Shown here: one piece after another, positions 1-10,699 of the stretch
Position numbering within the stretch: the first letter of the stretch is position 1
How the letters are laid out: every line of letters begins with the position of its first letter
Program-made: the position numbers and the translations under genes
Assembly (NCBI GenBank): GCA_023548195.1
Contig: JAJHZJ010000496.1
Location: 11,563,570 to 11,627,569 of the forward strand
Reading direction: 5' to 3'
Length of the DNA: 64,000 nucleotides
Source of the DNA: Bettongia penicillata ogilbyi
Lineage: Eukaryota > Chordata > Mammalia > Diprotodontia > Potoroidae
The notes under the pieces: generated by a model
Told to the model about the DNA's origin: nothing
The model's input: only the letters and a program-made list of their open reading frames with translations
The model's database searches: none

Positions 1-330
1 ATCTCCATGTCTTTGCCTGAGCTGTGCTCTGTGCCCATTTTCACCTCCAACTCTTAGGACCTCTGGCTTCTTTCAATATTCAGCTCAAATAACACCTTCT
101 AATGGAGTCCTTTCCCAGTCCCCTACTCTTTTGAACCTTTCCCTTTGTTACTTTCAATTTACTCTATATATTGTGTATGTACATATGTATTTCCCCTGTT
201 ATAGCTCCCCTTAGTATATAGCTCCTTGATGGCAGGGTCTGTTTTTGTGTTTTTGCCTTTCTTTGTGTCTCTAGATCTTAGCCCAAAGACTAGTACATAA
301 TGTAAACATTTGTTTACTAATTAATTTTAA
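1..330 (+). mobile_element. L2 LINE 3' end
   Basis: The order of motifs is that of the L2 3' region: 'tcagctcaaataacacctt', then a T-rich stretch, then 'ctccttgatggcagggtct' and 'cttagcccaaagactagtac'. It is truncated by the window start and has no coding capacity. Confidence 0.75.
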
Positions 331-465
331 TGGTTAATAATAATAATGGTGGCCAGCATACATAGCATTTTAAGGTCTGTGAAGTTCATTGCAGATTTTA
401 TTTCATTTGATCCACAAAACAACCCTGGAAAGTAGGTATTATTGACCCCATTGGCTGATCGATAA
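331..465 (-). mobile_element. MIR-type SINE, antisense
   Basis: Reads as the reverse complement of a MIR core and tail: 'tttcatttgatccacaaaac', 'ccctggaaagtaggtattatt'-like text and 'gaccccattgg'. The tRNA-derived head is missing. Confidence 0.6.
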
Positions 466-469
466 AGCA

Positions 470-640
470 TCTATGAAACCTTACTATGTGTCAGGCATTA
501 TGCTAAGAGTTAGGGATACAAATACAAGAAAGAGAGTTCCTGCTCTTGAGGAACTTATATTCTCATGGGGGAAGGAAGCATATAATGCAAATGGGAGGAA
601 GGATGGAGGAAAGGTGAAAAGAGAGTACATAGGTGACCAT
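470..640 (-). mobile_element. L2 3' end, antisense
   Basis: Shows the antisense L2 signature 'ctatgtgtcaggcattatgc' followed by 'gctcttgaggaacttatatt'. The 116-residue open frame crossing it is accidental. 641-984 holds nothing I recognise. Confidence 0.75.
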
Positions 641-984
641 AGTGAAGAGATGACTGACAAGTGTGCGGAGACCTGTACTCTTGAAAGAAAAGGCAAAGGC
701 TCATTACTCACAATCATGAGACCCAGGTGTGAAGTCCAAATTTCCTGTGAGGTAGAGATGCTTCGTAGGTTGGGCCATGGTGAGGAAATGGTGGCTCTTT
801 TCCAGATGAGGAAACTGAAGTGACATGAAGGGCATAACAGGGGTGGGATAAAGGTTCAAGTCACTGTTTTTCTTACCCCTTGTTTTCAGCAGGGTTTTCA
901 CAAGGTGGAAAACCAAAGGTCATTCATCTTTTTCATCTGCTCATTGGAGAAGTTCCTGGAATTATTGGATGCTAAGACTGAAAC

Positions 985-1140
985 TGACTAGTAACGATCA
1001 CCCCCTTGGTTTACAGATGAGGAAACTGAGGACCAAAGAAGTGAAATAATTTTGACCAAGGTGTACTGCTACTAGGTGAATTCAAAACTTGACTTTTACT
1101 TCAAGTCCATGACTGCACCTGGATGGCCCCACTCTGCAAG
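985..1140 (-). mobile_element. MIR-type SINE, antisense
   Basis: Antisense MIR: 'ggtttacagatgaggaaact' then a degenerate 'ttgaccaaggtgtactgct' block and a head remnant. 1141-1749 is unassigned, apart from a vague MIR-like resemblance near 1600-1700. Confidence 0.7.
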
Positions 1141-1749
1141 TTAGTGCTATCAACATGAACTCCCCTGAGTCATGTTGCTTTAAGAATATCAGCTAGGACG
1201 CACCCGTAGAGCATTTACATCTGCTTTTGAATTTATATGGCACCCATCACTTTTGCCAAAGGTCCTTTCATATGTATATAGCCTTCAAATTACACATGTG
1301 ATGGATGTATCAGAACTTGACTTCTTAGACAGTGGACAGGATCAATCAAGCTTCTTTCTAATAATAATCCCCTCAATTTATTTTGTTCCTACCCAGGGAC
1401 TATCCTGGGAATTCCAGAATTGAACTTGAGCCTCTCAAGGAGTCTTTAACTCTCCTGAAACCACGCAGGCTGCAGAAGCCCGAAACAAAGAACAAGTTTA
1501 TGAAAGGCAGTAAAGATCAGAGAAGGCTCTCATATCCAAGTCTCTTATCAAAGTAAACTGCCCTGGTGAGGATGAGACATGGCTGCCTTTGGTATCTGGT
1601 ATTTGCTTGCTCAAGTTCCCTCATGGACCATGTGTCTAAGACCACACAGCCATAATTCAATACTGAATTTGACATGACAGTGGAAAAAATAGCATCTCTA
1701 AGACCTCAGTCTCTGTGCCTTAATGGGACTCTCACAGGGGCTGTCCTTA

Positions 1750-1955
1750 TTCAATTACAAACTCCTTTGTGCATCATGTAAGACCCTTCAAAACCTGGCT
1801 CCAACCCATCTTTTCAGTCCTATTATATATCAGAGTACTGGACTTGGAATTAGAAAGGTACAAATTCTAGCTATATGACCTTAGACAAGTCACTTAACTT
1901 TTGGTTACCTCAGCTTTCTCATATGAAAAATGGACCTTATCTCATAGTATAACAA
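1750..1955 (+). mobile_element. L2 fragment followed by MIR SINE
   Basis: 1750-1831 resembles the L2 3' untranslated region ('cttcaaaacctggctccaac'). From 1832 a sense MIR begins: 'agtactggacttggaattag', 'gacaagtcacttaactttt' and 'tcatatgaaaaatgg'. The MIR appears to have landed in or beside the L2. Confidence 0.65.
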
Positions 1956-1956
1956 G

Positions 1957-2135
1957 GCAACTAGGTGGCATCATTATAGAGTGTTGTATTTAAGTCAGGA
2001 AGAATCCCGAGTTCAAATCCTGCCTGAGACTAAATTAGCAAGCTATGTAACCCTGATATATCATTTATATGCCCTGCCTGCCTCCATTCATTAATCTATG
2101 AAATGGAAATAATAATAGCACTTATCTCATTGGAT
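1957..2135 (+). mobile_element. tRNA-derived SINE, sense
   Basis: Head 'ggcaactaggtggcatcatt', pol III B-box-like 'gagttcaaatcctgcctg' and tail 'ctatgaaatggaaataataa'. It belongs to the Ther/MIR CORE-SINE group, since the Mar-1 tail is absent. Confidence 0.75.
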
Positions 2136-2695
2136 GTAACAGGAATCACCCTGACACATCCAGGACAGCCTGCTAGCCCAGGTTCTTAGATCTGCCTTTT
2201 CTGAAAGGAAAGAAACTTTTGAGGGGTCAATGATCTTCTTTAATCACATATACCAACAGAGGAAATACAAATCAAGAAATAAAGACCAACAGACAGGGCT
2301 TCCAACTGTCTGACCATAAGCAATACATACATCGCAGGTCAAAAGACAGATCCAACTGTCTAATTACATACATACATAGTTACCATAGAAGCACCAACAT
2401 CTGGATTTTCCAACCCAGGGGTCTCCTTAAAGGCTATCCAGAGTTTCATCTGGCATGTGAACCATCTTCCAAAGAGTAAACCCCCAAAGCAAAACCTTAC
2501 CTCAGAGTATATACATACTTTTCAGAGCCAGAGGGTATCCAGACCTTGATGACCCAGTGTCTCATTAGCAATTAACAAAATGTGTGGCCTTCCTACAAAA
2601 CAAGTTTCCCCTAGCCAAGCTTCCCCTAACGGGCCTCTCCTGGGGTCTATTAATGAGGGAGTGGTGGAAGAGCTTTAACTCTTTTTACACTGGTT
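2136..2695 (-). mobile_element. Putative solo LTR, antisense
   Basis: A 0.56-kb block between SINEs that begins TG and ends CA on the plus strand. An antisense ATTAAA polyadenylation-like signal lies near its left end (about 2240), where the LTR 3' side would be. It contains two partial copies of a unit (2290-2340 and 2340-2385) built on 'ccaactgtct' plus an ATACATAC run. No gag, pol or env remains and no clear target duplication is seen. An LTR is inferred from layout only; an unclassified repeat is the alternative. Confidence 0.35.
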
Positions 2696-2699
2696 AATA

Positions 2700-2925
2700 A
2701 GATAACCAGATGGTATAGGAGATAGAACACTAGACAAGGTTCAGAAAAACCAAATTCAAAATCTACCTTAAACATTTACCCTTTGGGTGATCCCTGTGAA
2801 ATCATTTAACATTTCAATCTCAGATGATTCAGCTATAAAATGAGGACGACAAGAACGCATTTCCTAAGGTGGTTGGGAGGTTCAAATGATACAATATACA
2901 GAAAGTGATTTTAATCACATTCCAT
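2700..2925 (+). mobile_element. Ther/MIR SINE, sense
   Basis: Weak tRNA head 'agatggtataggagatagaa', CORE-like 'gtgaaatcatttaacatttc' and 'ctataaaatgaggacgacaa', then the L2-like end. It has diverged strongly. Confidence 0.65.
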
Positions 2926-3157
2926 GCCTGGAATGTCCTTGGTTCCCTCTTCTGCCTCATAGAATTCCAAGCTTCCTTCAATGCTAAGCTCAAATAGAAC
3001 TTACGCATGAGGCTTCTCCTGCTCTTCCTCATGTCTCCCTAACCCCCCAAAATTATCTTGTATTTATGTATTTAATTTGTGCATGTATATTCACACATTA
3101 TGAATATATGTATGTATATGTATACACATACATATATACATACATAATACATACATT
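2926..3157 (+). mobile_element. L2 3' fragment running into an ATAC microsatellite
   Basis: 2926-3082 has the L2 order 'caatgctaagctcaaataga', 'catgaggcttctcctgctc' and 'ttgtatttatgtatttaat'. 3083-3157 is an imperfect (ATGT/ATAC) run that grew out of the A/T-rich L2 segment. Confidence 0.6.
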
Positions 3158-3500
3158 GCTGGGTCAGGAGTCAAGAAGATCTGAATTCAAATTCATCCTC
3201 AGACACTTGCCAGCTAGGTATCTCCAAGCAAGTTGCTTAACCTTTGCCTCAGTTTCCTTATCTATAAAACAGGGATAATACATAACAGGATTGTTGTGAG
3301 GATTGAATGAGATAATATTTGCAAAGCATTTAGCACAGTGCCTGCCACATAGTAGGGGCTATATAAATGTTTATCCCTTTCCCAATAGAATATAAGTTCC
3401 TTGAGGGGAGAGACTATTCCTCTGCAGACTTTGTCATCTCCAGTGCCCAAACTGGATACACAGCAAATACGTTCTAGATTCATTTATTCATTTATTCATT
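3158..3500 (+). mobile_element. Ther/MIR SINE plus L2 3' tail
   Basis: 3158-3385 is a long sense SINE: 'gtcaggagtcaagaagatct', 'ctcagtttccttatctataa' and 'tttagcacagtgcctgccac'. 3386-3500 continues as L2: 'ataagttccttgaggggaga', 'ccagtgcccaaactgg' and a final TTCATTTA run. Confidence 0.75.
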
Positions 3501-4080
3501 ATCCTGCTTTAAGCTCTGTGCTTTCGGGGTTTGGACATCATAATTGGTTGGGAGGACATGAAGGAAGGTTGACCTGGTCCGTACTTACAGATTGACCCAT
3601 GCACACATCACAAGATTCTTGATATCTTCATATATGATTCTGTTTCATTGTTTCCTTTACAAAAGTCAGGAGCATGACAGGCAGACAAAACCATGTTAGA
3701 ATATGTTCTACTTAATAACATGCAGACATTTATATTTTTTCTTGATATTTCCTACACAGAGCATGTTCTTGTAGTTTCATCATATAGATGCTCATGGTTG
3801 ACCGAACCATTACTCATCTGGGTTATAGCTGATGTCCTCCCTCCACCCCATCACACAGCTGCAGACTTGGGAGGGGAAGATCTTCCCTTCTTTCAGAGAG
3901 CCCAACATCAATGTTTGCTTCACATTCAGCACAGATTTTTCATGAGTGTATTTGGTCAAAAATCAGGCACTGTTTCTGACTTTTAGGTCCTTGAAAGCCC
4001 TGCTGTTACTTCTTCAGATGAGACATGGGATATTGAGATGACAGAGTCCATTTAGGAGGATATACATTCCTTATTAATGA
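3501..4080. other. Unassigned sequence, no gene
   Basis: No repeat family or coding signal recognised. A 97-residue open frame at 3693-3986 has no recognisable domain and no signs of an exon. I treat it as chance. Confidence 0.5.
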
Positions 4081-4082
4081 GA

Positions 4083-4360
4083 ACAGGTTGTTAGGTTTGT
4101 CCTTCATTCTCAAAGAGAACCATGACATCAAGAAGATGATAACATGACTTGTAACAGACTTTGATTTGAGTGAGGGAGGGCTGTGCAAGGTCACCAACCT
4201 CACTTTCTCCTCCTGAGCCATCTGTGTCCAGTGGCCAGATATTGATCAGGATGACTAGAAATAGCCCAGGATGCAAAAAAAGACCCTGGCCCTTATAAGC
4301 TAAAGTCTTATCAGATTCTCACTTTGAGGGAGGTAATGCCAGCTCTAAAGACAACAGCCT
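4083..4360 (-). mobile_element. RTE-tailed tRNA-SINE, antisense
   Basis: Reverse complement of the SINE family also found at 12337 and 43524. It starts with the tail ('tttgtccttcattctcaaag', 'catgacatcaagaagatgat') and runs into 'gatttgagtgagggagggct' and 'tgtccagtggccagatattg'. 4265-4360 may be a second related piece. 4361-4819 is unassigned. Confidence 0.75.
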
Positions 4361-4819
4361 TTCTCTCCCTCTGCTGCCTTCCTTCCAGTTTGATCTTCAA
4401 ACAGTCATGGTATTCTGTCATCTCTGGATCACACCCCAGTTCTCTGAAGGCTTCTTTTCTCCTCAACTGAATTTTTTTTGGAGGGGTAGTTTCGTGAAGT
4501 AGCATTTCTCATATTTTTTTGTTATCATTCTTTGCAATGAATGTTTTGCAAATAAGCTTTCCCTCTGAACTACTTTTGCTTCTGGCTGCTGTATCTCTTT
4601 CTCTTTGGCAGGGATGTCCAGTATTTGTCAGCAGAGGCAGTTACTGGACTTTCCCAGCTTCCTTGTTCTCTTCATTGTAGAGATATTTTTGCAGTAGTTA
4701 AACTTCTTTTTGAAATGTTGGTAGTTTGAATCTGTAAATGCACTGTACTGCTATGATCATCCTCTTCTCTGAGCTCCAATGGTAATTATTTCTACTGCTC
4801 ATCCTAGAAATAGAGCCTG

Positions 4820-5042
4820 CATCAATGATTTCATTGGCCTAGGGAACTCGCAGATGGGAAAATTCCCTTCCCCAATGAAGGTCAGCAAATTCCATACATC
4901 TTACAGTCAGAGTACTTCCAGTGGGTACTAGGATGTTAAGTGACTTAATCAGGTAGCCAGGTTCTGTTGAAGGCAGGACTGGAACACAGATCTTCCTGGC
5001 TTCAAAGTCAACTCTCTGTCCACTGCACCACAGCTGTTTCCC
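4820..5042 (-). mobile_element. Ther-2-like SINE, antisense
   Basis: Antisense tail block 'atgggaaaattcccttcccc', then 'gttaagtgacttaatcaggt', 'ggaacacagatcttcctggc' and the head 'ctctctgtccactgcaccac'. The tail is shared with copies at 17525, 26812, 41690 and 59640. Confidence 0.75.
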
Positions 5043-5124
5043 TTATCACACATCTTACACTTAGAATGTCATTGTTTATTCACTGCACATTCACTATGGG
5101 ATCCTATCATCATAACTAACTCAA

Positions 5125-5565
5125 TAATTCATATGCATTAAGTCATTTGTGCTTCACAATGAAGCTGTGAAGGAGGTGCTATTATTTCCTTGCATTTTAC
5201 AGGTGAGGAATGCAAAGTTTGGAGAAATGAATGATTTGTCAAGGATCAGGCCAATTCAGTTTGATAAACATTTCAATTCAACATTTATGAAGTGCCTACT
5301 ATGTGCCAGGCCCTTTGCTAACCACTAATAAATGTCCTAGACAAGAAGAAAACCTAAGCCTTCCTGATTTCAAATCTAGCCCTCTGATCATTATGCTATC
5401 CTGTCTCATTGATTAGCAAATCTGCAAAGAATCTTGGAGATTATTCAGTCCAACCCCCTCATCCAACAGTTGTAGAAACTGAGTCCCAGAGAGATTGAGT
5501 GATATGGTAAAGGTCACACAGGTACGAAGTGGCAGAGCCAGAATTTGACCCCCAATCCCTCTGGC
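5125..5565 (-). mobile_element. Antisense MIR / L2 / MIR mosaic
   Basis: 5125-5270 is antisense MIR ('ttgcattttacaggtgagga'). 5271-5345 is an antisense L2 end ('gtgcctactatgtgccaggc'). 5350-5400 resumes MIR head text. 5400-5565 is a further antisense MIR-like copy with the leading 'attcagtccaaccccctcat' block shared with CR1/L3-type 3' ends. Confidence 0.65.
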
Positions 5566-5582
5566 TTTAATAAAAGCATTAG

Positions 5583-5790
5583 AGGCAGTGGGGCAAAGGA
5601 AATCGAGGGCTAGCCTTGGAGTCAAGAAGACCTGGATTCAAATCCTGCTCCTAACACTTCCTACTTGTGTGACCCTGGGCAAGTCATTTCACCTCTTCCT
5701 GATTTAGTTTCTTCATCTGTAAAATGAGAAGGTTGGACTAAGTTTCCCCTTAGGTGTCTTCTAGTTCTAAATCTACGAGCCTATGAATTA
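5583..5790 (+). mobile_element. MIR-type SINE, sense, near full length
   Basis: Head 'gaggcagtggggcaaaggaa', B-box region 'ctggattcaaatcctgctcc', core 'accctgggcaagtcatttca', tail 'tcttcatctgtaaaatgaga' and end 'tctagttctaaatctacgag'. One of the most complete MIR copies here. Confidence 0.85.
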
Positions 5791-5791
5791 G

Positions 5792-5935
5792 TGAATGAAA
5801 AAGCATTTATTTAACACTTATATGTCAGATATTGTATCAGACAAAGCATTTATTTAACACCTATATGTCAGACATATGTAAAGGCAAGGCAGTCCTTGAC
5901 TTCAGCGAGTTTATAGAGAATAAGTTCCCTGGATT
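5792..5935 (-). mobile_element. Antisense L2 end with a 40-bp tandem duplication
   Basis: The segment 'aaagcatttatttaacac' occurs twice (about 5799 and 5842), each time followed by 'tatatgtcaga', before the L2 text continues to 'gttccctgg'. The duplication is internal to the L2. Confidence 0.65.
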
Positions 5936-6684
5936 TTCACATGGGAAGGTATGTTGGTCAGAGGAGTCAGAGGGATGGTCTATTGTCATGACCTCTCCAG
6001 AAGCCACGGTAACATTGATTAGATGTCTATGCCCAGAGCAAAAGGTGGAAAATGGAGCTTGGGGGCAGAGGCAGTGTTTCGCAGCAGTGGGGCAAATGGC
6101 AAGATTAGAGTAGATGCTGGATAGGATGTGAAACATGGTGGAACTAGAAATAGTAAGTTAGGGGGCTTGCACTCGGCTTGATCCCTCACCAGTCTAGGGT
6201 TCTGCTCATTGCAGTGTGGCTTCCCAGCCACTTTCAGTCCCTCTGAGGCCAGGGACTGCTGACTCATGCATCTCTGGATTCCTGGCACCAGACCGCACAC
6301 AGTATGTTCTCAGAATTTGTAGTTAATGGTGATGAAGGGGTATATTGATGGATTTTATCACTTTGTTGAGTGCCTAAAATTCTAGCTGTTAGTTCCAGGA
6401 AACCACTTGGGAATTATTATAAAGGAGCTAATTTAAGCAAATAAGCACCTCTGTTGTATGTTAATACAAAAAATTTGCTTAATGTGCTTGGTGGAGGGGG
6501 CGGGGAGAATCTGAATTAAGATGAACTGTCTTAGAAACCCCCATCCAAACATGCCTGCCACTAAAGTGACGGGTGTACAATAGAAATAGGCATCACTCGC
6601 ATTAAAGGAGGATAAAGATGTGCTGTGAATTTTTAAAAAAAGTTTAAAATGGGAAAAATGGGAAGGTGGCCCAGTAATATTCAA
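5936..6684. other. Mostly unassigned sequence
   Basis: No gene. 6235-6325 looks like a weak sense L2 3' end ('gaggccagggactgctgact', 'tcctggcaccagaccgcaca'). Opposite-strand open frames of 83-93 residues have no recognisable content. Confidence 0.4.
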
Positions 6685-7370
6685 GTTTTAAAATGGATGT
6701 GGTATGCCGCAAAGAATAGTGGGAGTGAGGTGCAATGACTGGAAAGGGGTGGCCTGGGGTGAATAAGCTATGAAGGGTTTTGAATGTCATAGAGGGAATT
6801 TTGTATTTGATCCCCAAGGTGATAGGGAGTCTTTGGAGTTTATTGAGTATAGGAGTGACGTTGTCAGTTCAATGCTTTAGGAAAATCCCTTTAGCAAGTG
6901 AATAGAGGATGAGCTAGAATGGGGAGAGACTTGCGGTGGGCAGACAACATCCCCCCACCCCCCAAACCCTCTCCAGAAGACTTTTGGAATAGTCTAAGGT
7001 CTGTGTGAGAGTCTGCACTAAGTGATGGTAGCACTAGAGAAGACAAGGTGTGTATTCAAGAGATGTTGCAAAGATGAAATCAATAGACTTTGGCACCAGA
7101 TTGCATATGGGGGATGGGGGAAGCGATGTGCAAGATGGTGAGCAGCTGAAATTGTAAACCTAACAGAATGAGAGGATGCTGGCTCTTTCAACAATAATCG
7201 GGAAATCTTCAGGGGAAAGGGATTGCTTAGGTGGAAAGATAATGAATTCAGTTTTGGACAAGTTGAGTTCAGGATATCGACCCTGTTTGAGCTATTCAAT
7301 CAGCAGCTGGAGATGCAAGGCTAAAGGTCAGCAGAGAGGTTAGGGAGGGATAAATTGATCTGAAAATCAA
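6685..7370 (-). pseudogene. L2 ORF2 / 3' region remnant, antisense
   Basis: Matches the longer antisense L2 body at 43.8-45.2 kb segment by segment: 'aagggttttgaatgtcatag', 'gattggatttattgag'-like text, 'aggaaaatccctttagcaag' and 'agatgttgcaaagatgaaat'. It corresponds to the L2 region between the reverse transcriptase and the 3' end. Every frame is broken. A C-rich expansion sits at about 6950-6963. Confidence 0.6.
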
Positions 7371-7424
7371 ACCCAGCAATAATAATAACTATTATTATTA
7401 TATGGTATAAACTTGGAGCCCTTA

Positions 7425-7780
7425 ATCATTCTGGTTGTCCTCAAAAAGCTCTCCAGTTTATCATATTCTTACTGTATCTAGAACTGAACACATCCCTCCA
7501 GAGTGGCCTGTCCAGGACAGAGGAGAGTGAACTCATCACCCACATAATTCTGAATACTCAGGTTTTCTTGTTTTAGCTCAAGATAGTGTTAACTTTGGGG
7601 GCTATCATGTCCATAAAGTTGACTCATATTGAATTCACAGTCCACTGAAATTTCCAACTCTTCTTCCTTTTAATTTCTGTCAAGCCCTTCCTTTCCCACC
7701 TTGTAATTGTGAAGCTTGTCATTATATTTCCTGAAATGTGTGATATTGAGTTTTGAACACAATACTCTAAGTATGGTCTG
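7425..7780 (-). mobile_element. CR1/L3-like LINE fragment, antisense
   Basis: Follows the antisense CR1-family order: 'ggttgtcctcaaaaagctct', 'ccagtttatcatattctta', 'agaactgaacacatccctcc' and 'cctgtccaggacagaggaga'. About 7725-7780 repeats the 'gaacacaatactc' block, so a second partial copy may abut it. It is very old and heavily mutated. Confidence 0.5.
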
Positions 7781-7784
7781 TTAA

Positions 7785-7955
7785 CTCTCTATAGGGAAGG
7801 ACTGGTTTTTTTTTTCCTTTTATCTCCAGCACCTGACCACAGGGCCCAGCACATAAAAGGTGCTTAATAAATGCTTGTTGATTAGTAAATTAATTTGTGT
7901 GACCAGGCAAAACATAGAAAATGATTAATAAATGCTGATTGACTGCCAGACTATC
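7785..7955 (+). mobile_element. L2 3' end with duplicated terminus
   Basis: 'agggaaggactggttttttt', 'cagggcccagcacataaaag' and 'gtgcttaataaatgcttgtt', then a second end 'gattaataaatgctgattga' about 70 bp on. 7956-8119 is unassigned. Confidence 0.7.
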
Positions 7956-8119
7956 TCATCTATATATTATACTCCAGACTTTCATACTCTTATGGCAGTC
8001 TCCGAATAATGACACCATCACGATGTTGCCTTTAGATGTCTCTGAAAGACTTTATCATCACTGATGACTTTACTCAGTACTAGAAGACTCATCTCAGTTA
8101 GTGAGATGGTAACAAAAAA

Positions 8120-8330
8120 GTAGCCAAAAACAGTCACTTAAACTCCCTGAGCCTCAGTTTCCTTATCTGTCAAATGAGGGGTGTAGATTGGATGGCCTTT
8201 GAGGTCCTTTCTAATCTTAGACCTATGATCCTGTGATTCTAAGCCTCCAGTTTCTTCATCTATAAAATGAAGGGTTGGTTTATATGACCTCTAAAGTCCT
8301 TTGCAACTCTAAACCCATTATTCTACAGGT
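8120..8330 (+). mobile_element. Two MIR 3' halves in tandem
   Basis: 8120-8240 ('gagcctcagtttccttatct' to 'cctatgatcctgtg') is followed directly by 8243-8327 ('cagtttcttcatctataaaa' to 'actctaaacccatt'). The second lacks its 5' half. 8331-8689 holds nothing I recognise. Confidence 0.7.
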
Positions 8331-8689
8331 AAACGTGTGTGAGAAAGAAAAGGTCTGATGGAGCAAACATGCTTGGCCCCATGGGAGAAGTTCTTTAGAT
8401 AAAATGGATGGCAGAGAGGGTCATCTTACCAATTCCTTTTCAACTTATCCACCTTCCTAGCACAGAAACAATAGGAAATTGGACCAAGACAGAATGATCA
8501 GAAGCCCAATAGCCCCAATAGCTAACCAGCTTGGTCTGCTTTTCCATAACTCTATCAGTCATAAAAAAATACATGTGCCCAAGAGAGCTACATGAGAACC
8601 TTGCCTTTAGGAGAGAAAATCCGTCATAATAGGATACAATTTGCCTACAAATATTGATAACTGCAGCAACCAATATTGAAAAATCACAG

Positions 8690-9190
8690 TGTCTTAGTTA
8701 GAACATCTAGTCCAACTAGTACCTGGAAAGGGATCCTCTTTGTAGCATCACTGACCAATGATGCCTAAAGACCTCCAAGGAGCTTGGAATCCATGATCCT
8801 TGAGGCAGCCCACTCTTCTTTGGAATAGCTCCACTTGTGAGGAAGTTTTCCTTGCATTCTGCCAGTAGTTACCTATCCACTATTTCCCTCCACTACCACA
8901 TCCAGTTCTGCTTTCTGGTGACAAAGGGAACAAGATGAATCATTTTGCCACATGAAAGACCTTCAAACATTTATAGACAACTTTCATGTTTGCCCTGAGT
9001 TTTCTCTTCCCCAGGCTAATCAACCAGTCTTCCTAGGTCACGAACTTGAGGTCTTTTGCCCTTTTCTGTATGCACTCAAGCTTCTCAATTTCCTTCCTTA
9101 AACTATGGAGCCCAGAACTAATTAGAAGACTTCCAATTTGGTCTGACCAGAGCCAACAAAAAGAGGAGTGCTGCTTCCTTCATTCTGAAG
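8690..9190 (-). mobile_element. CR1/L3-like LINE 3' region, antisense
   Basis: Half a kilobase colinear with the reverse complement of CR1-clade 3' regions: 'catctagtccaactagtacc', 'gaggcagcccactcttcttt', 'gaggaagttttccttgcatt', 'agttttctcttccccaggct' and 'tatggagcccagaactaatt'. It is the longest CR1/L3-like piece in the window and has no open frame. Confidence 0.6.
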
Positions 9191-9354
9191 ACTTTGTCTC
9201 CCTGGGGTCAGTGTGTTTTACTTGTGTGTTAGCCATGTTTACTTTAGATATTATTACTTTTTTATTCTTTTTTCCCCGAGTATCCTTTAATTCTGGGTAT
9301 TTGTATTTCCAATCAATTATTGTCTCTATTTTTGGGTGAGACTGGCCATCACGA

Positions 9355-9560
9355 ATTTAAGTTCTTCTATTTTGCCAGTTATTCCCGTTGTGCAGGGTAT
9401 AAATTCTGCTTTTGTAATTCTAAAGAATTTAGACTTAGAAAGCTAAAGTGGTTTGTGTATGGTCACATATTTAAGTGTCAGAAGCATGATTTGAAACCAG
9501 GACTTCTTGTCCCTAAGATAGGTTGTTTCTTTATTCTCTACCCCTCTGTCTCTCTGATCT
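9355..9560 (-). mobile_element. MIR-type SINE, antisense
   Basis: Degenerate antisense MIR: 'ggtcacatatttaagtgtca', 'gaagcatgatttgaaaccag' and 'gacttcttgtccctaag'. 9191-9354 is a T-rich unassigned segment. Confidence 0.6.
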
Positions 9561-9663
9561 AGACGATGCTATCTAGCCTCATTTCTCCCATCTTGTACTT
9601 GAGAAATTTATTTTAGAAAAAATGCACAGTGCAGCATTATGTCTAGTATGACTCAACTATGGA

Positions 9664-9925
9664 GATGTGTGCAGCTAGGTGGGGCAGCGGATGGAGTGTC
9701 AGACCTGGAATCAAGATGAATCATTTCCTCAGTTTAAACTGGCCACAGACATCTACTAGCTGTGTAATCCTGGGCAAGTCACTTAACTCTGTTCGTCTCA
9801 GTTTTCTCATCCATAAAATGAGCTGGAGAAGGAAATGGTGAACCCTCCAGTATCTTTGCCAGGAAAATTCCAAATGGGATCTTGAAGAGTCAAAAATGAC
9901 TGAAAAAAATAAACAACAGCAGATG
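9664..9925 (+). mobile_element. Mar-1 SINE, sense, full length
   Basis: tRNA-like head 'gcagctaggtggggcagcgg', 'cctgggcaagtcacttaact', the Mar-1-specific 'gagctggagaaggaaatggt' and 'ccagtatctttgccaggaaa', and the BovB-like end 'gagtcaaaaatgactgaaaa'. A short insertion separates the head from the CORE. A 6-bp candidate target duplication (AGATGT) flanks it weakly. Confidence 0.85.
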
Positions 9926-9989
9926 TTATTGTGTTTGTAGGAAGTATGAATGTATATTACACAGGTACTTACCGCTGATGCCCTCACTG

Positions 9990-10492
9990 ATCAATCAGTA
10001 AGTATTTATTGAACACCTATTATTACCAGGCATTGCTCCTTATCTAGGCACCAGGAATACAAATAATGAGAAATCCCTATTCTCAGGGAACCTGTGTGTA
10101 TACATATATGTACACATCTGCATGCATATGTGCATACATACATGTTTGTGAACATGCCAACTGGGCTGTTTTAACTTCTGAAGCTGGTTAGCTTCTGACC
10201 ATTCTGCCATGGTCCAATTCCCTACATACAATACATATATACATACACGTATGTATACATACATATATACAAGCATATGTGGAAATATATAATTCTTTGT
10301 GTTGATGTACCTGTGTATACATATGTTTCTGTAATACACACATATATGGATAAACACACAAATACACATATACATGATTGAGATCCTTGAGAATAGGGAT
10401 TTTTCATTCTTTGTGTTTTGTCTCCCAGGGCCTAGCACAATGTCTGGTAAATAACAGGTATTTCATAAATGCTAATTAATTGCTTGATAAGG
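9990..10492. repeat. Inverted L2 ends around an ATAC microsatellite
   Basis: 9990-10092 is an antisense L2 end ('gtaagtatttattgaacacc', 'gaaatccctattctcaggga'). 10098-10377 is an imperfect ATAC/ATGT tract with a unique island at 10150-10220. 10378-10492 is a sense L2 end ('tccttgagaatagggatttt', 'gggcctagcacaatgtctgg'). The arms are inverted and complementary. The long minus-strand frame here is microsatellite artefact. Confidence 0.7.
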
Positions 10493-10569
10493 GCATCTGC
10501 AAGTAATACCAATGATACTTGTGTGATATAAATTATATGCATGCAACCACTCTGACTTTGGGCATAAAT

Positions 10570-10695
10570 CTTAAGGAATGGCCATAGACTCAGGGAAGTT
10601 AAGCTACTTGTCTGGACTCACACAGATAAAAAGTTTCTAAGGTGATATATGAACATAGGCTTGACTTTGAGCACACACACACACACACACACACA
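10570..10695 (-). mobile_element. Antisense MIR fragment and (CA) run
   Basis: 10570-10671 is an antisense MIR core ('gggaagttaagctacttgtc', 'aacataggcttgactttgag'). 10672-10695 is a (CA)12 microsatellite adjoining it. Confidence 0.6.
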
Positions 10696-10699
10696 TCCT

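Noticed and set aside
473..823. A 116-codon plus frame at the left end
   Set aside because: It begins in an antisense L2 end and has no known protein similarity.
5583..5790. tRNA genes suggested by B-box words such as GGTTCAAATCC/GAGTTCAAATC in many places
   Set aside because: Each occurrence sits in a SINE head. No intact cloverleaf with a 3' acceptor and terminator was seen.
10040..10438. A 132-codon minus frame rich in I, Y, C, V and M
   Set aside because: Produced by translation of ATAC/ATGT microsatellite and L2 ends.
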